DNA of 64,000 bases. Origin: Lantana camara (Eukaryota; Streptophyta; Magnoliopsida; Lamiales; Verbenaceae). Position numbers and translations under genes: made by a program. This document shows, one piece after another, positions 1 to 12,150 of this stretch; positions within the stretch are counted from its first letter, which is position 1, and each line of letters starts with the position of its first letter. The stretch is from the NCBI GenBank assembly GCA_037501455.1, contig CM074860.1, forward strand, positions 47,626,501 through 47,690,500, given 5' to 3'. The notes under the pieces are model-generated. The model saw only the letters and a program-made list of their open reading frames with translations. It was not told where the DNA came from and searched no databases.

Positions 1-121
1 ATTTAGCAACGAAAATTCCATTGCTAAAGCATTTTAGGACGAATTTTTTTTTTCGTTGCTATATTCGTTGCTAATTAGCAACGAATAATTTCCGTTGCTA
101 TATGACAGATTTCTAGTAGTG
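1..121 (-). mobile_element. CACTA (En/Spm) transposon terminus, rest outside window
   Basis: Read on the minus strand, the element starts at 121 with CACTACTAGAAAT, the usual start of plant CACTA terminal inverted repeats. Inside it are several copies of the short subterminal motif TAGCAACG/CGTTGCTA in both orientations (about 5-26 and 51-100), as expected for transposase-binding subterminal repeats. The other end and any transposase lie left of the window. The 3-bp target duplication would be AGG at 122-124, but it cannot be confirmed here. Confidence 0.75.
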
Positions 122-175
122 AGGCTAAAATGTACTTAGCGCACATTGGGTTCCTGGTACTGTAACTTGTGCTCG

Positions 176-195
176 GGAATTCGGATTCGAATTCC
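176..195. repeat. 20-bp near-palindrome in LTR Z U3 (GGAATTC type)
   Basis: A 20-bp near-perfect inverted repeat GGAATTCGGATTCGAATTCC. The equivalent block occurs upstream of the putative promoter in elements C and D. Confidence 0.7.
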
Positions 196-1075
196 GTGAC
201 CACCGCTGTGCTCGTTTCGACGATTCAAGTGCAATGGATTAAGCCTTGCATTTTTCCAAAAATAGTATCTCCCTTTTTTTTTTTTTATAAAAAATATATA
301 AAAATTGGTTATTCCTATGAGTAATGTTCCAGAATCATTTATAAAAAACTGGTACCCCGAAATCAGCCCGTAACTTTGTCTCGCGCCTAAATGACCACCT
401 TGGAGTATTTTACACATAAGTCCCTCAATTCTTGACCAATTACCCTCAAACCTAGACGCACATGACCCTAACTCAATACTTTATCATCCCTCTCTCCTTC
501 ATTTCGTTCCACACAAAACAAGGGAGAGATTTTCAGCTCTTTTTGGAGAACAAGAACAAATCCCGTCACTATTCCCCAAGTTGAGATTTTGAGCTCCAAT
601 CTCATTTTTCCTCCATCATCTTCAAGGGGTCAGTATAAATTTGTAATCTCCATGTTTATATGATCATTTTCATCCATAATTTTCTGATTTTGATCCATGA
701 ATGATATGGTTTTGGGAATTCGAATGAATAGTTAGGGCATAATTGAATTTTTGTGATTTCTTGAGTTTCTTTGGATGAAATTTGGATATGAAGCTATATA
801 TGTGATCCTTGTTGCCTCATTTATGAATATAACAACCTAATTTTCTTGGTAGTTGGTTGTATAATAAGTTGCCATTAATGCACTTGAGTTTTATTTCACA
901 AAAACATGGAATTTGGTTGATTTTTTTGGACTGTTGTTGCTGCGTGTGAGTGAGGGCTTGATTTACTGTTGTTTTATCCGCTGCATCATCCACTGCATTT
1001 GAGAACTGCAGCTCTTGCGTTATTTGGTGAAGAAGGTTGCGTCAGGGGCATTAATTCGAAAGAAAATGTTTTTGG

Positions 1076-1198
1076 AGTCGCGGCCACGAAGCTTGATGAA
1101 CTGGTTATTTGCGCGCCCTCGAATCCCTTCTCGAGATTGCCTGAATTTGAGGTTGCGACCACGACTTGTTTGTGAAGAAATTTTGTCGCGCCCGCGAC
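1076..1198. repeat. Inverted-repeat cluster of LTR Z (GTCGCG/CGCGAC type)
   Basis: Short dyads such as GTCGCGGCCACGAA (from 1077), GGTTGCGACCACGACTT and GTCGCGCCCGCGAC (1185-1198) recur within 125 bp. They occupy the same place in the LTR, downstream of the donor-like site, as the GGGAACGGCCGTTCCC arrays of other families. Their sequence is different. Confidence 0.65.
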
Positions 1199-2662
1199 CT
1201 TGTTCTGCATGCATTTCGTTGATACCTGTTGTCCACTCTTGTCCGATGCATTTTTCCTTCTCTTATTTGTTCTGTACGTGCGTATATAGGTTGAAATAGG
1301 TTATATATTATATATACATAATAACAGGTACTCACGCATGATTCTAATTAATAATCGTTTTGCATGCATGCTACGTTATTTCTTTTAAATTCTTTTTCCA
1401 TGAATTTGGTTCCATAATGGATATGTAATAATTAGTGCAGGCTCGTATATATATATGTAAAATATATTGTGCAGGTAGGTGTGTGTATATTATATATTAT
1501 ATATATTTAAAATTTTGAATAATTTGAATTTGTTTTTTTTATATATAATATGATCTTAAATAATTCATGCATGAATTTCGTGTTTCGTTTTGTACCTTCT
1601 TCTTATTCGTTTATGACTCATATGCTATGTGAACATGTTATACTATATGTTAGATTTCTTATATTAATTTTATGAATTTATTTGATACGAGTTATACGTG
1701 ATTCAAACTTGAACGCTTTAAGTGGCACTTTCTTGCATTTCATATGCATACATTGCATTCATGAGCATTGTCGGGAGTCTATTTGGTTCATATTTGAGTC
1801 TAAGTCTCGGATATTGTCTTCTTTTGTTTCAGAGCCGCTTCCGGACGTTGTTAAGCCCGAGGTTTAGGTGCTTCTTTACCCACTTTGGCCCCTGGTTCTT
1901 CTCCACTTTTGTTTTAAGGTGAGGTTTAGGAACTTTTGTATTAGTTATCAACCTATGCCCTATTATTTGTTGTTTTCTCACCCCGTATGCGAATATATAC
2001 TTTCTATATATTTAAATACGAGTGCTTAAATTATGTTTATGATTTTATGAAAGCGTTTGAATATTATGAAAACGGTATATGTAAGAGCATATGTAAGCTT
2101 CTCTTTTGAATCCTTTTATATGTTTATGTTATGGTATGAGCTAGTAATACCCTGAAAGATAGGTTTACGATTTGATTTGGTATGATGGACCCCGGAACTA
2201 TGGGTAAGGAATGCCCGGGACGACAAGGGTCGTCGGGTTTGGCCTGTACATAGTTCCTTTTGAGATATTCACGTGTGACTCATGGAGGTTGGGAAGGCAT
2301 GGTATCTTGAGCCCTCGGTGAATAACCGGGGAAGGCATATTGTGGGTTAGCTACCCCGTATGTTTTTCTATTGTTGGTGGGGAGGGTTTGATTCCTGAAA
2401 CACCAAGGATGTGGGGTTGGATTTATGTTTATGACTTCGGTTTTTATGTTATGTCTTGAGGAGTTAGTGGAAGTCCGTTCTCGCCGGATGTTTGTTTATG
2501 TTATGTATTGATGATTATGGATCGATATAGGATTTTGTTTATATTATACGTTATCTTTTACAAATGATTTGGTATGAAAAACCGTAGCCTCGATTCATGA
2601 CCATACCTTTATTATATGCTCTGTTTATACTTGTATGTGTGGGTGTGCGCTTAGCCCTCCCA

Positions 2663-2712
2663 CAGTCGAGTTGTTGACTGACCCCTCTCTTTTTTCCCAC
2701 CTTCAGTTGCAG
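2663..2712 (+). promoter_or_regulatory. LTR Z hairpin, pyrimidine tract and splice-acceptor-like site
   Basis: CAGTC (2663-2667) pairs with GACTG (2676-2680). The right arm runs into CTGAC, a plant branch-point consensus, followed by a long T/C tract and TTGCAG|G with AG at 2711-2712. The same order is seen in every gypsy LTR in the window. Splicing itself is inferred. Confidence 0.5.
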
Positions 2713-3113
2713 GTTGCTCGAGCTAGGTAGGGAAGTGCGTCGTCGAGTCGTACTTAGCGGTCTAGGTTGAGTCTGCATACATATTTACAGCTTATGGATA
2801 CTTTTGGATTATGATTATGAATGGATATGTATATTTGGGATTAATCTTGAATACTTGTATTATTTTTGGGCCGAGAGGCCGTGGTATATATGTTCATGCA
2901 GGTTTTAATGAGCTCTATTTGGATCCTATTTATTGCTTCCGTGTATTTGTTTTATGTTCTGTGAGCTCTGTTGGTCTTTAGCCCCGCTTAGCCTAGTGTG
3001 TGAGTGTAGGTTCTCGTTCACTTAGACTTGGGCTCGTGTATGGAGGTTCATTTCATATGTGGGTTCGGGTTTAGGTGCCGGGGATGTGGTGGCCCACAGT
3101 TCCGGGCGCTACA

Positions 3114-3793
3114 AATAAAGCTAAACCAACAAATTAAGAAACATAATCTCAACGAGAGAAAACAATTGGGTCAATTGTTTGGCCAATTTGGTATCTCAAA
3201 TCCCCCTTCTAACCATGATAAGGGGAAAAAGCATGGTAAGAAGGAAAAATTCCCAAAATCTTCTAAAAGAAAGCATAGAAAAAAAGGGAAAAAAGGAAGA
3301 TGAGAAAAGAAAAAAAGAAGGCTAAAAATCCTCTTGTCGTTGTTGCAAATGCGGAAAAGTTGGTCATTGTGCCAATCAATGTTGGACTAAGAAAAAGATT
3401 AATAATCTTAAGATTGAGGATGACCTCAAAAATACTTTATGCAAATTGTTTTTAAACTCAGATTCTGAAACAAAAGAATCATCACATTCAGATGATTTGG
3501 AAGTTTTAGAAAATGAAAATTACTCTTTTGAATCGGAAGAAGAATGTGGAGCTTGTATAAATGGTTTGGCATGTGAAAACAAAGCTAGTTCTTCAAGTTC
3601 AGAAGAAGGAAACATTTATCAAATCATTTCACAATTTATGGAAGTAAATGTTATTACAAATGGCAGTATTTTAGAAATTTTAAAAATTATTCAAGATCCT
3701 ACTATCAGATCAAAAATTTTTGAACAATCGAAAAATGAAAATGGTTTTAAAAATCAAGAAAGTTTTCAAAGAGATTCTGATCCGAATACTATG
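3114..3793 (+). pseudogene. Endogenous pararetrovirus (Caulimoviridae) coat-protein fragment
   Basis: This is the remnant of an old viral copy in the plant genome. From 3118 a frame encodes a lysine-rich basic stretch ending at a TGA (3301-3303). The reading then moves to another frame, which also has a TAA at 3323. That frame holds a zinc knuckle of the form CX2CX4HX4C (3341-3382, CKCGKVGHCANQC), followed by an acidic, serine-rich tail. A basic region, zinc knuckle and acidic tail are typical of caulimovirid coat proteins. The upstream part is cut by LTR Z and the downstream part by element B, and the same frame resumes after B at 53231. The frameshift and stop make it non-functional. Confidence 0.8.
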
Positions 3794-4624
3794 TGTGACA
3801 CCACGTGCTACAGTTTGGTCAGGTAAATTATATGATTTAATTCCTAATTGGTTTTTAGGATAAAATTATTTGAATTATGTGACGTAATTGTGTAATTGAT
3901 TTTAATTTCGCGTTTTGAGATTTTGGTGATTTTGGAATTGAACCGATACCTTTTGAACTGAAACAATTAAACCGGGGAAAAACCTTGAACCGAACCGAGA
4001 CCCAAATAAACCGAACCGAACCACCCCTTATATTCTTGAACCCTTCTCTCACCTTAAAAATTTCACAAACACATCAACCAAAGAGGAAGAAGAGATAAAA
4101 GCTCCCCAAGCCCTCCAATCTTCACAAGCTCATATCTCTTTCGGTTCTCCATCATTTTTCGATCCAAAGTGAGTTTCGGAATCCCCACGATCTCCTCTAA
4201 CTTTCTACCGATTGTTTTCTTCTTAATATTGTGATTTTGTTTGAGTTTGGGGAATTGAGTGAATAGTAAGGATTTCATGACAACTTTGTAATATTTGTGA
4301 CTTCATTTGTAATATTATAATATTTGTGAGAACTTGGATTGATTAGCATGAGTCGTGACTTCATTTATATGCCCTATATGATTAATATATTGCACTTAAT
4401 TCATGGTTTTGGTTGGGATTACATTTATTGCTTGGTATCATAAATGAGGTTGGGATGCATTTTGGTTGGCTTGCATATTCTTGAGCTTTGATGCATGATT
4501 CTTGGTTGTTTAAGCTTTCCTTCTTCTTGTTATTGCATATGTTGTGGTTGGTATTGATGTTATTGGCAAAAATTGGTGCTTTTGGAGTTTGGGTTCGAAC
4601 CTCTATTTTTCGCGTAACTCACTG

Positions 4625-4770
4625 GCCCGAAATTCCGGTCAAAACGGGCATTTGGGCCCTCTTTGCATTTTGCAAATGCCCGTTTCGAGGGTCGGAATTT
4701 GAGGCAGTAGGTTCTGAAACGGCTATTTGGCCATCCTTTGAAAAATGGAAACGACCTTTTCGGAGGCCGT
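4625..4770. repeat. Inverted-repeat cluster of B 5' LTR (AAACGG/CCGTTT type)
   Basis: About five short dyads built on CGAAACGGCCGTTTCG-like cores, some decayed, for example GCAAATGCCCGTTTCG, CTGAAACGGCTATTTGG and GGAAACGACCTTTTCGG. The position relative to the donor-like site matches the palindrome arrays of elements C, D, F and TR-GAG. Confidence 0.6.
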
Positions 4771-5844
4771 TGTAAGAAATGTGATTTTTCGACTTTTGTG
4801 GTTCGATCCCTTTGCTCCCGAAATACCTTTATATGTCCTTTTTGGGTGTTAATGTGCTACTTCCATGCTTTGTATCTGTTACATACTTTAATCGTACTTG
4901 AGTTACGTTTTGAGCATTTATATGTTTGGTGTCGGATCATTTTAGGCATGTTTTGCATCTCATGCACACTTTGCATACTGTGCGTCATCTCGGGTGTTGT
5001 ATCCTTTTTGTGTTTCACAACCAAGTCTGGATACCGTCGAGCCCTGAGGTTTAGGTGTTCCTCTATTCGTACATTTCAGTTTCCACTCCTTTTGCTGCCA
5101 GGTGAGCTTTAGGAACAATTGTATTAGTTAAATGACCTATGGCCTAATATGTGTTGATTTCTCCCTGTGTATGCGAATATATCTTATATATCTATTAAAT
5201 ATGGATGTTTAAGATATGATTTTGGTTTTGTGATATACCTTTGGGAGTTTTGAGTAACTTGATATATGAATAGGCATATGTAAGCTTTGTTTTGAAAATC
5301 TTTTGTACTTTTGACGGCTCGAGCGAGTTGTGCCCTGAAAGATGGGAAGTTGGTATGATTTGGATTTGTTGGGCCACGAAATTATGGGTAAGGAGCCCCG
5401 GTACGACAAGGGTCGTCGGGTTTGACCTGTGCATAATTCCATTTGAGGTGAGCACGTGCGACTCTTGAGGTTGGGAAGGCGTGTTTACTTTGAGGCCTCG
5501 GTGAACAACCGGTGAAGACATATCGTGGGTTCGAAACCCCTTATGTTTTTGTATTTATGGTAGTGAGGGTTTAATTCCCGAATGCCGAGGAGTTGAGGAT
5601 GGATTAGTATTCTGATTTGGTATTTCTTTTCTACGGTGTAGGTGGTGGAGTCCGTACTCGCCGGACAGTGATTTATCTTTTGTTTCGATGAATTGTGAAT
5701 CGAGATAGGAATTTGGTGTATATATTAGTATACTTTTGGGAATGTCTTGGTTTGTAAAAACCCTAGCCTCGATTCATGATCCTCACCTTGTTATCTGCTC
5801 TGTTATATTTATTATTGGTGTGGTTGTGCGTTAGGCCCCTCACT

Positions 5845-5862
5845 CAGTCGAGTTGTAGACTG
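5845..5862 (+). promoter_or_regulatory. Conserved AGTC/GACT hairpin, B 5' LTR
   Basis: CAGTC (5845-5849) and GACTG (5858-5862) form a short stem with an 8-nt loop, 29 nt before the acceptor-like CAG. The copy in the 3' LTR is at 52794-52811. Confidence 0.6.
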
Positions 5863-6161
5863 ACCCTCTCCTTTTCCCCCTTTTAGTGCAGGTTGGCTCA
5901 AGCTAGGCGGGGAAGTGCGTCTTGGAGTCGTACTTAGTGGTCTAGGTCGAGTCTGCACTCATATGTATATACTTTTGGATACTCTAAGCTATGCCTTGTA
6001 TCAAGTGAAGAATTTGGATACTTGTATTATTTTGGCCCTGTGGGCATTCTGTATAATTGTGCTTGTGCCGAGGTTTGCATGATTGGTCCTGTTTGTTGCT
6101 TCCGCTCTTTGTTTCTTTTCTTTTGCACGCTCTGTTAGTTTTAGCCCCGCTTAGCTTAGTG

Positions 6162-8417
6162 TGTTAGGAATAGTGCCCTAGAAAGCCGATTCGACGTAAT
6201 CTGCTTTGGGACTTTTCTTATATCACAGACAATCTTTGAATAATATACGATTGATTATAGGCAAACACTTCTTTATATGCCAATACGTGTTTTGTGTGTT
6301 TCCATTACGTGCGCATGTATGAGAACTCCCCTAATCCTGATGACTTTAGGACTCTACCATTTAGGTGAAATGGTTCATGAAATGAGCCCTATATCACATA
6401 AGTCATGATTAGTAAAATACTCCAAGCCGATGAGTCCTACAGACAGTGGGAGTGTCAACCTGACTCCTCTAAGGCTTGCTTGTGGGATCACGCCCTTAAG
6501 AAGGACCACCTTATTTCATGGAGGTGCAAAGTGTATAGTTGATACGTGCGTGATACATGAGGGTGCTTACTTTAATAAGTAAGTTCACTGAGGTGCCCCG
6601 TGTGAGAACATTCCTAAATGGGAAAGGAAGTTTCGATTTCAGGAAATGGAAACTTCCAGATTAGGAAATATCTCACGAGTCATTGATGTGATTAATTGAT
6701 CCTTAGACTGGAGGTTCCTTGTCACTTTATGAATTAACTCTGTAGTCTTTGGTATAAGCTTTAAAGGGTGTCGCCTTAGACAACTGATTCAAGGCTTATG
6801 CTGGGGCTACACAAGTGATTCATGAAAGTGAATGAGAATCAAGAAAGGACCTACACTTGCATATGCAAGGTGATCTCTTATTGTGTAAGTCTTTCATATG
6901 CCATATGGAGTCCTTGGCCAAGGCAGTAGATCAAGACATCAAGAAAAGGGTTTCTTGGATTGAGATCAAATGGATATGAAATGCACTTAGCTTTAAGACC
7001 GGATTATTAGGGTTCTGATTATTCCCTTGCCCTAGATCTTGGTTGAGAGATAGTAAGTAGGAGGATTGTATCTCACATGAATCAATGACTTAAAGGTTCT
7101 GTCGAATCCGAACATTCCAATTCAGCTAGGGGTTAAACACCTGTTGCTAGACTATGGTCGTTTAATCTGTGGACTGATTAATTAATTAGTGAATTAATTA
7201 ATTGGGGTCACTGCTAATTGAATTGAGAACCTAGAGGGTCACACACAACAACTTGGTTACATGAGTTGAGGCTTAAAAATGATTAAACGAGTTAATCGAG
7301 CCTAAGGGGTTCCACACGTGTGGCTCACGTGATTGGACACGTGTCATTAAGACACGTGTGCCACACTTGATTATGTGATGTTAAATAATTAATGTGTTAA
7401 TTATTTAATAGACTTTGGTTTAATTTTGAATTAAAAAGAAAGTCTAATTTTGGAGAAAATAATCTAGTTAATTAATTATGAATTAATTAATTAGATAAAA
7501 ATAAGTTATTTATTTTTATAATAAATAAAGTATAAAATTATCCAAAAATAGTTTGGATATTTTTAGCTCTCTTAAAAGTTGACTTGAAATAGAATTCAAA
7601 GTCAAAGTTGGAAAATACTTGATGATCAAGTAATAGGAGAGAGAGGGACCAAATCCTTTGTCCATTAGGACTAGGTTCGGCCGCCCCTCCCCTTTCGTAT
7701 ATATAGGGGAGCTCATGCTCCCCTTTAGAGCTAATAGACAATTCTTGGTTCATGTGTTGAACACCTTCCTTTCTCCAAGATTAAATAAAACCCTAGGTTA
7801 AGCCTAAACACTAACTAGAGAACTAGCATCCTTACTAGTTAGATTATAGCCAAGTTGGTGGACTATCTCTAGAGACTTCAAGTTAGAAGTTTTGAAGATT
7901 CGAGCTTTACCAAAAGTGGGGATTAAGCAAAACGATCAGAAGGGATGATGAAACGATTCTGAACCCAACAGAAAACGAGTGAAAAAATCGAACCAAAGAA
8001 GATGGCGAAAACCGTTCGTCCATATCCTGAAAGATGAGTTTTTTCACGAGGGTTTTATGGCTGGCAGATTTCTACTTTCGCAAAACTGGTTTTCGAAGGG
8101 AGTTTCAATCATGCCTTTCTCGCTTCATGTTTCTTTCTTTATGTTATATTGTTAAGAACTTCCCTAACATGATTTGAATCTAGGTTGGTGTGGATTGTTA
8201 TCCCGACAATGGATTCTGAAGTAGAAAGAGACTTTTGAGGGACGGGTTGTCAAGCCGCGAGAAGAGCGTTCTTGGGTGGCTTGAAACGCTTCAAGAAAGA
8301 ATAAAAGAAAAGTAAGTTTTCTATCTCTACGAACTTGGTTACACGATTGCGAGTCCAAGATCCTTTTGTTGGAAAATTTTTTAAATTCCGCTGCTTTCTG
8401 ATTCGTGTTTTCCAACA
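6162..8417 (+). mobile_element. Copia-type solo LTR inserted in B 5' LTR
   Basis: Starts TGTTAGGAATAG and ends TTCCAACA, giving the TG...CA termini and short inverted ends of Copia LTRs. It interrupts sequence that is continuous in B's 3' LTR. A TATA box (TATATATAG, 7698-7706) on the plus strand and the AATAAAACC near 7782 support plus orientation. There is no internal coding region and no second LTR, so it is a solo LTR or an unrecognised short element. Flanks read TAGTG on the left and TGTGT on the right inside a TG-rich stretch, so no clean duplication is visible. Confidence 0.7.
7698..7706 (+). promoter_or_regulatory. TATA box of the Copia-type LTR
   Basis: TATATATAG in a GC-richer context, followed within about 30-40 bp by the probable transcription start region. 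It supports the orientation of this LTR. Confidence 0.5.
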
Positions 8418-8440
8418 TGTGTGGGTGTAGGTCCCCGTTC
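8418..8440 (+). mobile_element. B 5' LTR, part 2 (23-bp sliver)
   Basis: TGTGTGGGTGTAGG and the following bases match 53111-53132 in B's 3' LTR. This is all that separates the Copia-type solo LTR from solo LTR G. Confidence 0.8.
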
Positions 8441-10335
8441 TGTAACATCCCGGATTTCGGGGCCAAGAAAAATTCCTTTTAAAGTCCCAAGTTACTATTC
8501 ATCCCTAAATATAGAAATTTTCCGGGACATCGTTACCTATCCAATATTGGGTTCAAAGGAATCCTTTCAAAATTTTATGAATTATGACATCATTTCCAAA
8601 CCCTAATTCTCATTATAACTCGCGTGATAACCAAAACCGGCCAAAAACCCTACTTTTAACCCTAAATTTAGAGATTTCCAAATTTCAATATTTTTCTAAT
8701 CAATATTATAGTCAGAACAATCCTTGAATTATTTTGTGAATTTTCATGCATTTACCGAAACTTGATTCAAACAGTAGCATATTTTATAAATATTTTCCCT
8801 TTTAAAAATTATCATTTTATCATAAACGATTAGTTTTCATTTAATATTCAAAATTCTACTTAAAATGTTTCTTGAATTTTTCTCTAACTATGATAATTTT
8901 CTCAATCTTTAAACTTTATCATAGCTTCGTTTATATAATTTACCATGATTTTCATCATCTCTAACGTATATAATTTTCAAACAAGAAACTTGAACGTCAC
9001 ACATTTATAATCATAACGAAGCTTATTTTTCACTCATTCTTTCCTTATTTTACCACTTCAAGCTCTCGTCTCTCGACTCTTGAATAAATTTTACATTATT
9101 TTATATTTATTTTTAATCACCATGATATCATTCATGTCATCGCTTTCCTAAAATAACCTTTCTAAAAATAGAAAGTTTAGAGCTATGAATCTAATTCTTC
9201 CACATCTCTTATGAGAATTCCACACATTTGTATAAATTAGAATTCTTCCACATTTCCTCCACAATTTCACAGTGTGATTTAGAAATTCCCACATCTCTAA
9301 CATATTCTTAGAAATTGCACTAAGACCCCTCATTCCTACCTATAAATACCCTAACTCTCATTCACAAATATCACACAAAAATCACTCATTCTCTCCCCTA
9401 AGGTCACGAGATCAACCCCTCTTTCCCTAAGGTGTGCTTTTCTTTTATTATTTCATGCTTTATATTATGTTCTTAGTATAATAATAATAATAGTATCATG
9501 CTTAGATTTAATTAAATTATGCTTGAGGAATTTATTTTATGAAATATGTGCTATTTATGCTAGTTTTAGGAAAATTGTAATAACATGTATGAATTTTATT
9601 TAATTAAATGCATGCTCTATGATATGATATAGTGTATTCATATATTTAAATATTCATGATCTTGTTTAATTAGATTCATGTCAAAAATAATTTATTTAGA
9701 ATTAATTTATGAAATATGTTACATAAAGTGTTACCTTTTACCTTTAATTATATGTTATGAACTTCGAATTTATTAAATCTGATCATGAACTAATAAGCAT
9801 ACAGTCATAAGCTTAAGAACACATTCATAATGTTCTTGATCAATTTTGACTTTTTGGTCAACATTTATGCTGATAATTTCGAAATTAATATTAAATTAAT
9901 TGTAAAACAGGATTTGGAATTTTTAAAGAAAGATTTTACCCGAATTTTCCAAAAATCAATAAATTATAAAACAATTTCCAAATACAACCTACATTGTCAA
10001 ATTAAATTATAAATTTCATTTCTAATATTCTAATTAGGATTATAATGTGATTAATAAATATTTAAGTGGTTAAATAATTCACGAAACCTGATTAATTAAT
10101 TAAATTACGTTAAACGATTAAAGTTAGAGTTTACCGGGAATCCTCTAACATGATGTAGTCTATGTGTTCACTTGATTAGAATAATGTGTAATCCTTTTAA
10201 GTATGAACATTATGTGTTTTATGTGCTTATTTTATTAAAATAAAGAACCTAGTTCTAAGCCTATAGTAGTTAATACTTTCAGGCGCACTGGAATCCACAT
10301 TATAATGTCTGACTACCAGTATAGGTGAGGGTTAA
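8441..10335 (+). mobile_element. Solo LTR G, left part
   Basis: AT-rich LTR sequence from the TG terminus to the GTTAA target site of element D. No supported coding region was seen. Confidence 0.8.
9341..9348 (+). promoter_or_regulatory. TATA box of LTR G
   Basis: TATAAATA preceded by CC and followed by ACCC and CA-rich sequence, which is a typical plant LTR promoter context. A donor-like AAG|GTGTGC lies about 85 bp downstream. Confidence 0.55.
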
Positions 10336-10911
10336 TGTAGCACCCCAGACGGAGGATACCACATCCCCCGCACTAAGATCCAGACCCGGTCATGAAATAG
10401 AAAGTCCATACCCGAATCTGAATCATAGCGAACGGGAGACCAACTCACACACTAGGCTAGGCGGATCTAACTTGACAAACTCCGAGTACGGAAACAATTA
10501 AAACATTCATCAACAAATAGCGGAAGCAATTAAATCAACATAGCAAACAATTGACGGGTTCAACTAGCATAGATACCTAATCCCGAATATCAACATACAT
10601 AACAGGTGACGGGTTCAACTAGCATAGATACCTAATCCCAAATATCAATTCATAATCCAACATAATAAACAGCATAAGTATCATCATAATATCTATTAAC
10701 ATCCAAGTGCTAGCTTACTAACCCAATACGGGTTTGTATCTAAGTAGAACATAAACATAACCTTCAAGTGTGAAACATAAATGCATAACATAAGTAAAGT
10801 ATGAGACAAATGCATCCTAACACCAACTAGACTAACAAGTGTGACACCGAAGACTCACTTCCGCCTAGCTCAAGCCAAAAGGAATCCTGCAAACTAAAAG
10901 ATAAAATGAGG

Positions 10912-10927
10912 TGTCAGTCAACTGACA
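10912..10927 (-). promoter_or_regulatory. Conserved hairpin, D left LTR
   Basis: TGTCAGTCAACTGACA is a perfect 7-bp stem with a 2-nt loop. It sits 25 bp before the acceptor-like CAG on the minus strand. Confidence 0.65.
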
Positions 10928-12150
10928 GAGTGAGGGGGCTAACGCACACCGACAATATATATATATAAGGAGCATAACACAGAATAAAGGATGGGCCCAT
11001 GAACCGAGGATAGGTGTTATATACCAAAACATTTTGAAAGAACCCAAATAGATATAGATATAAGTTTAGAAACTATTTTTCAGAAAGACTCTATCCCTAT
11101 TCATAATTCCATAACATAACATAATAAACTGCTTGGCGAGTACGAGCTTCCAACCTCAACTCCTCATAAAATAGAAGTAACATACCAACCTCAACTCCGG
11201 GTGAAGGTAGGGTTGCGCCACCCTAACTATCAAGACAGGCGAGGGGAGTGCTAATGCTACTACAACCCTCAGGACTCCGTTACCCAACCAAACCACCTGG
11301 TGGGTCCCGGTACATCCTAATCATACATGTGGAGGCTATGCAATTGGTAAATACCCGACGGCCCTAACCGTCCCGGGGGACCCATTACCCGTAGCTCCTG
11401 GGCCCAAAAATAGAATAGAATAGAACATATACCATATAAAATGGCCAACTCGCTAAAGAAACATAGCACAACTGAGTTTTCTAAAATAGCTTACATATGC
11501 CTAAAAAACTGGTTTTTATATATATTCCTACGCGATGGAACTTTAAGCCTCAATGACCTCGACCCATGAAGCACGCACGCAAAAGTCATAAACATATAAT
11601 ATCCAACACATACGTATCTATAGTAAGGTATACTCGCATGCAAAGGTAGAAATCAACATTTAAAGGCCATAGGTCGCATAACTATACCAAATCCTAAACC
11701 TCACCTTGTGATAGTAGAGTCTGAGAGTGTGAAGGGCCAAACACTCTAAACCACGGGCCCACCGGCACCACCAAACTCTGTAACAAACGTACAAAAGCTT
11801 ATGACTTAAACTCTATATGAACCAAGTAAGACGCATGGCGTACCAAGAGACAAATGATATGTAATATGGAAGGAAGTGTACACATGGATCACATAGCATA
11901 GTTCACATATTCCACCAAATCCTGCAATTAACGAAGTATTAAGGTTTAACGATGCATTATGGAATGATATGAACCACATAGGTCAAGTAGCATAACATAG
12001 GACAAACTTTCATACGAAGTTATTCAATTAAAATGACGTATTATCATCTAAGAATGGAATCGAAGTCATACCATAACATATAATTCATAAAGCATTTCAA
12101 ACGGATCAAGTAAACACAAAAGAAAATGCATAAAAGGGGAACAGGGGGTT

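Larger units (their letters stand above)
122..3113 (+). mobile_element. Ty3/gypsy LTR 'Z' (3' LTR or solo LTR), left end cut by CACTA
   Basis: The 3' end reads CCGGGCGCTACA at 3102-3113 and is followed directly by pararetrovirus coding sequence, with no primer site. This is therefore a 3' LTR or a solo LTR. It shares blocks with B's LTR: the GAGGTTTAGG repeats at about 1860 and 1920, the ACCCCGTATGCGAATATAT region near 1981, the AGTC/GACT hairpin (2663-2680) and the GGGGATGTGG block near the end. No coding potential was seen. The true LTR start appears to lie beyond the CACTA insertion. Confidence 0.75.
4169..5891 (+). other. Putative LTR intron in B 5' LTR
   Basis: Donor-like CCAAA|GTGAGTTT begins at 4169. 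The acceptor side shows CTGAC at the hairpin's right arm, a C/T tract and TTTTAGTGCAG|G ending at 5891. The inferred length is 1,723 bp. The same pair is kept in the 3' LTR (GT at 26034, AG ending at 52840). Splicing is inferred from sequence only. Confidence 0.4.
3794..6161 (+). mobile_element. B 5' LTR, part 1
   Basis: This aligns by eye with B's 3' LTR (25660-26485 plus 51237-53225). It contains U3, a donor-like site CCAAA|GTGAGT (GT at 4169-4170), the inverted-repeat cluster (4625-4770), the AGTC/GACT hairpin (5845-5862) and an acceptor-like TGCAG|G (AG at 5890-5891). It is interrupted at 6162 by a Copia-type LTR. Confidence 0.85.

Noticed and set aside
136..417. 93-residue minus-strand frame in LTR Z
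   Set aside because: Low complexity (poly-Lys from a T-run), inside LTR noncoding sequence and not kept in related LTRs.
3794..3826. Continuation of the viral open frame to 3826
   Set aside because: From 3794 on the codons come from the B LTR. The viral sequence ends at 3793 and resumes at 53231.
6162..8417. Complete short Copia element rather than a solo LTR
   Set aside because: No internal direct repeat, primer site or coding region could be seen within 2.26 kb.
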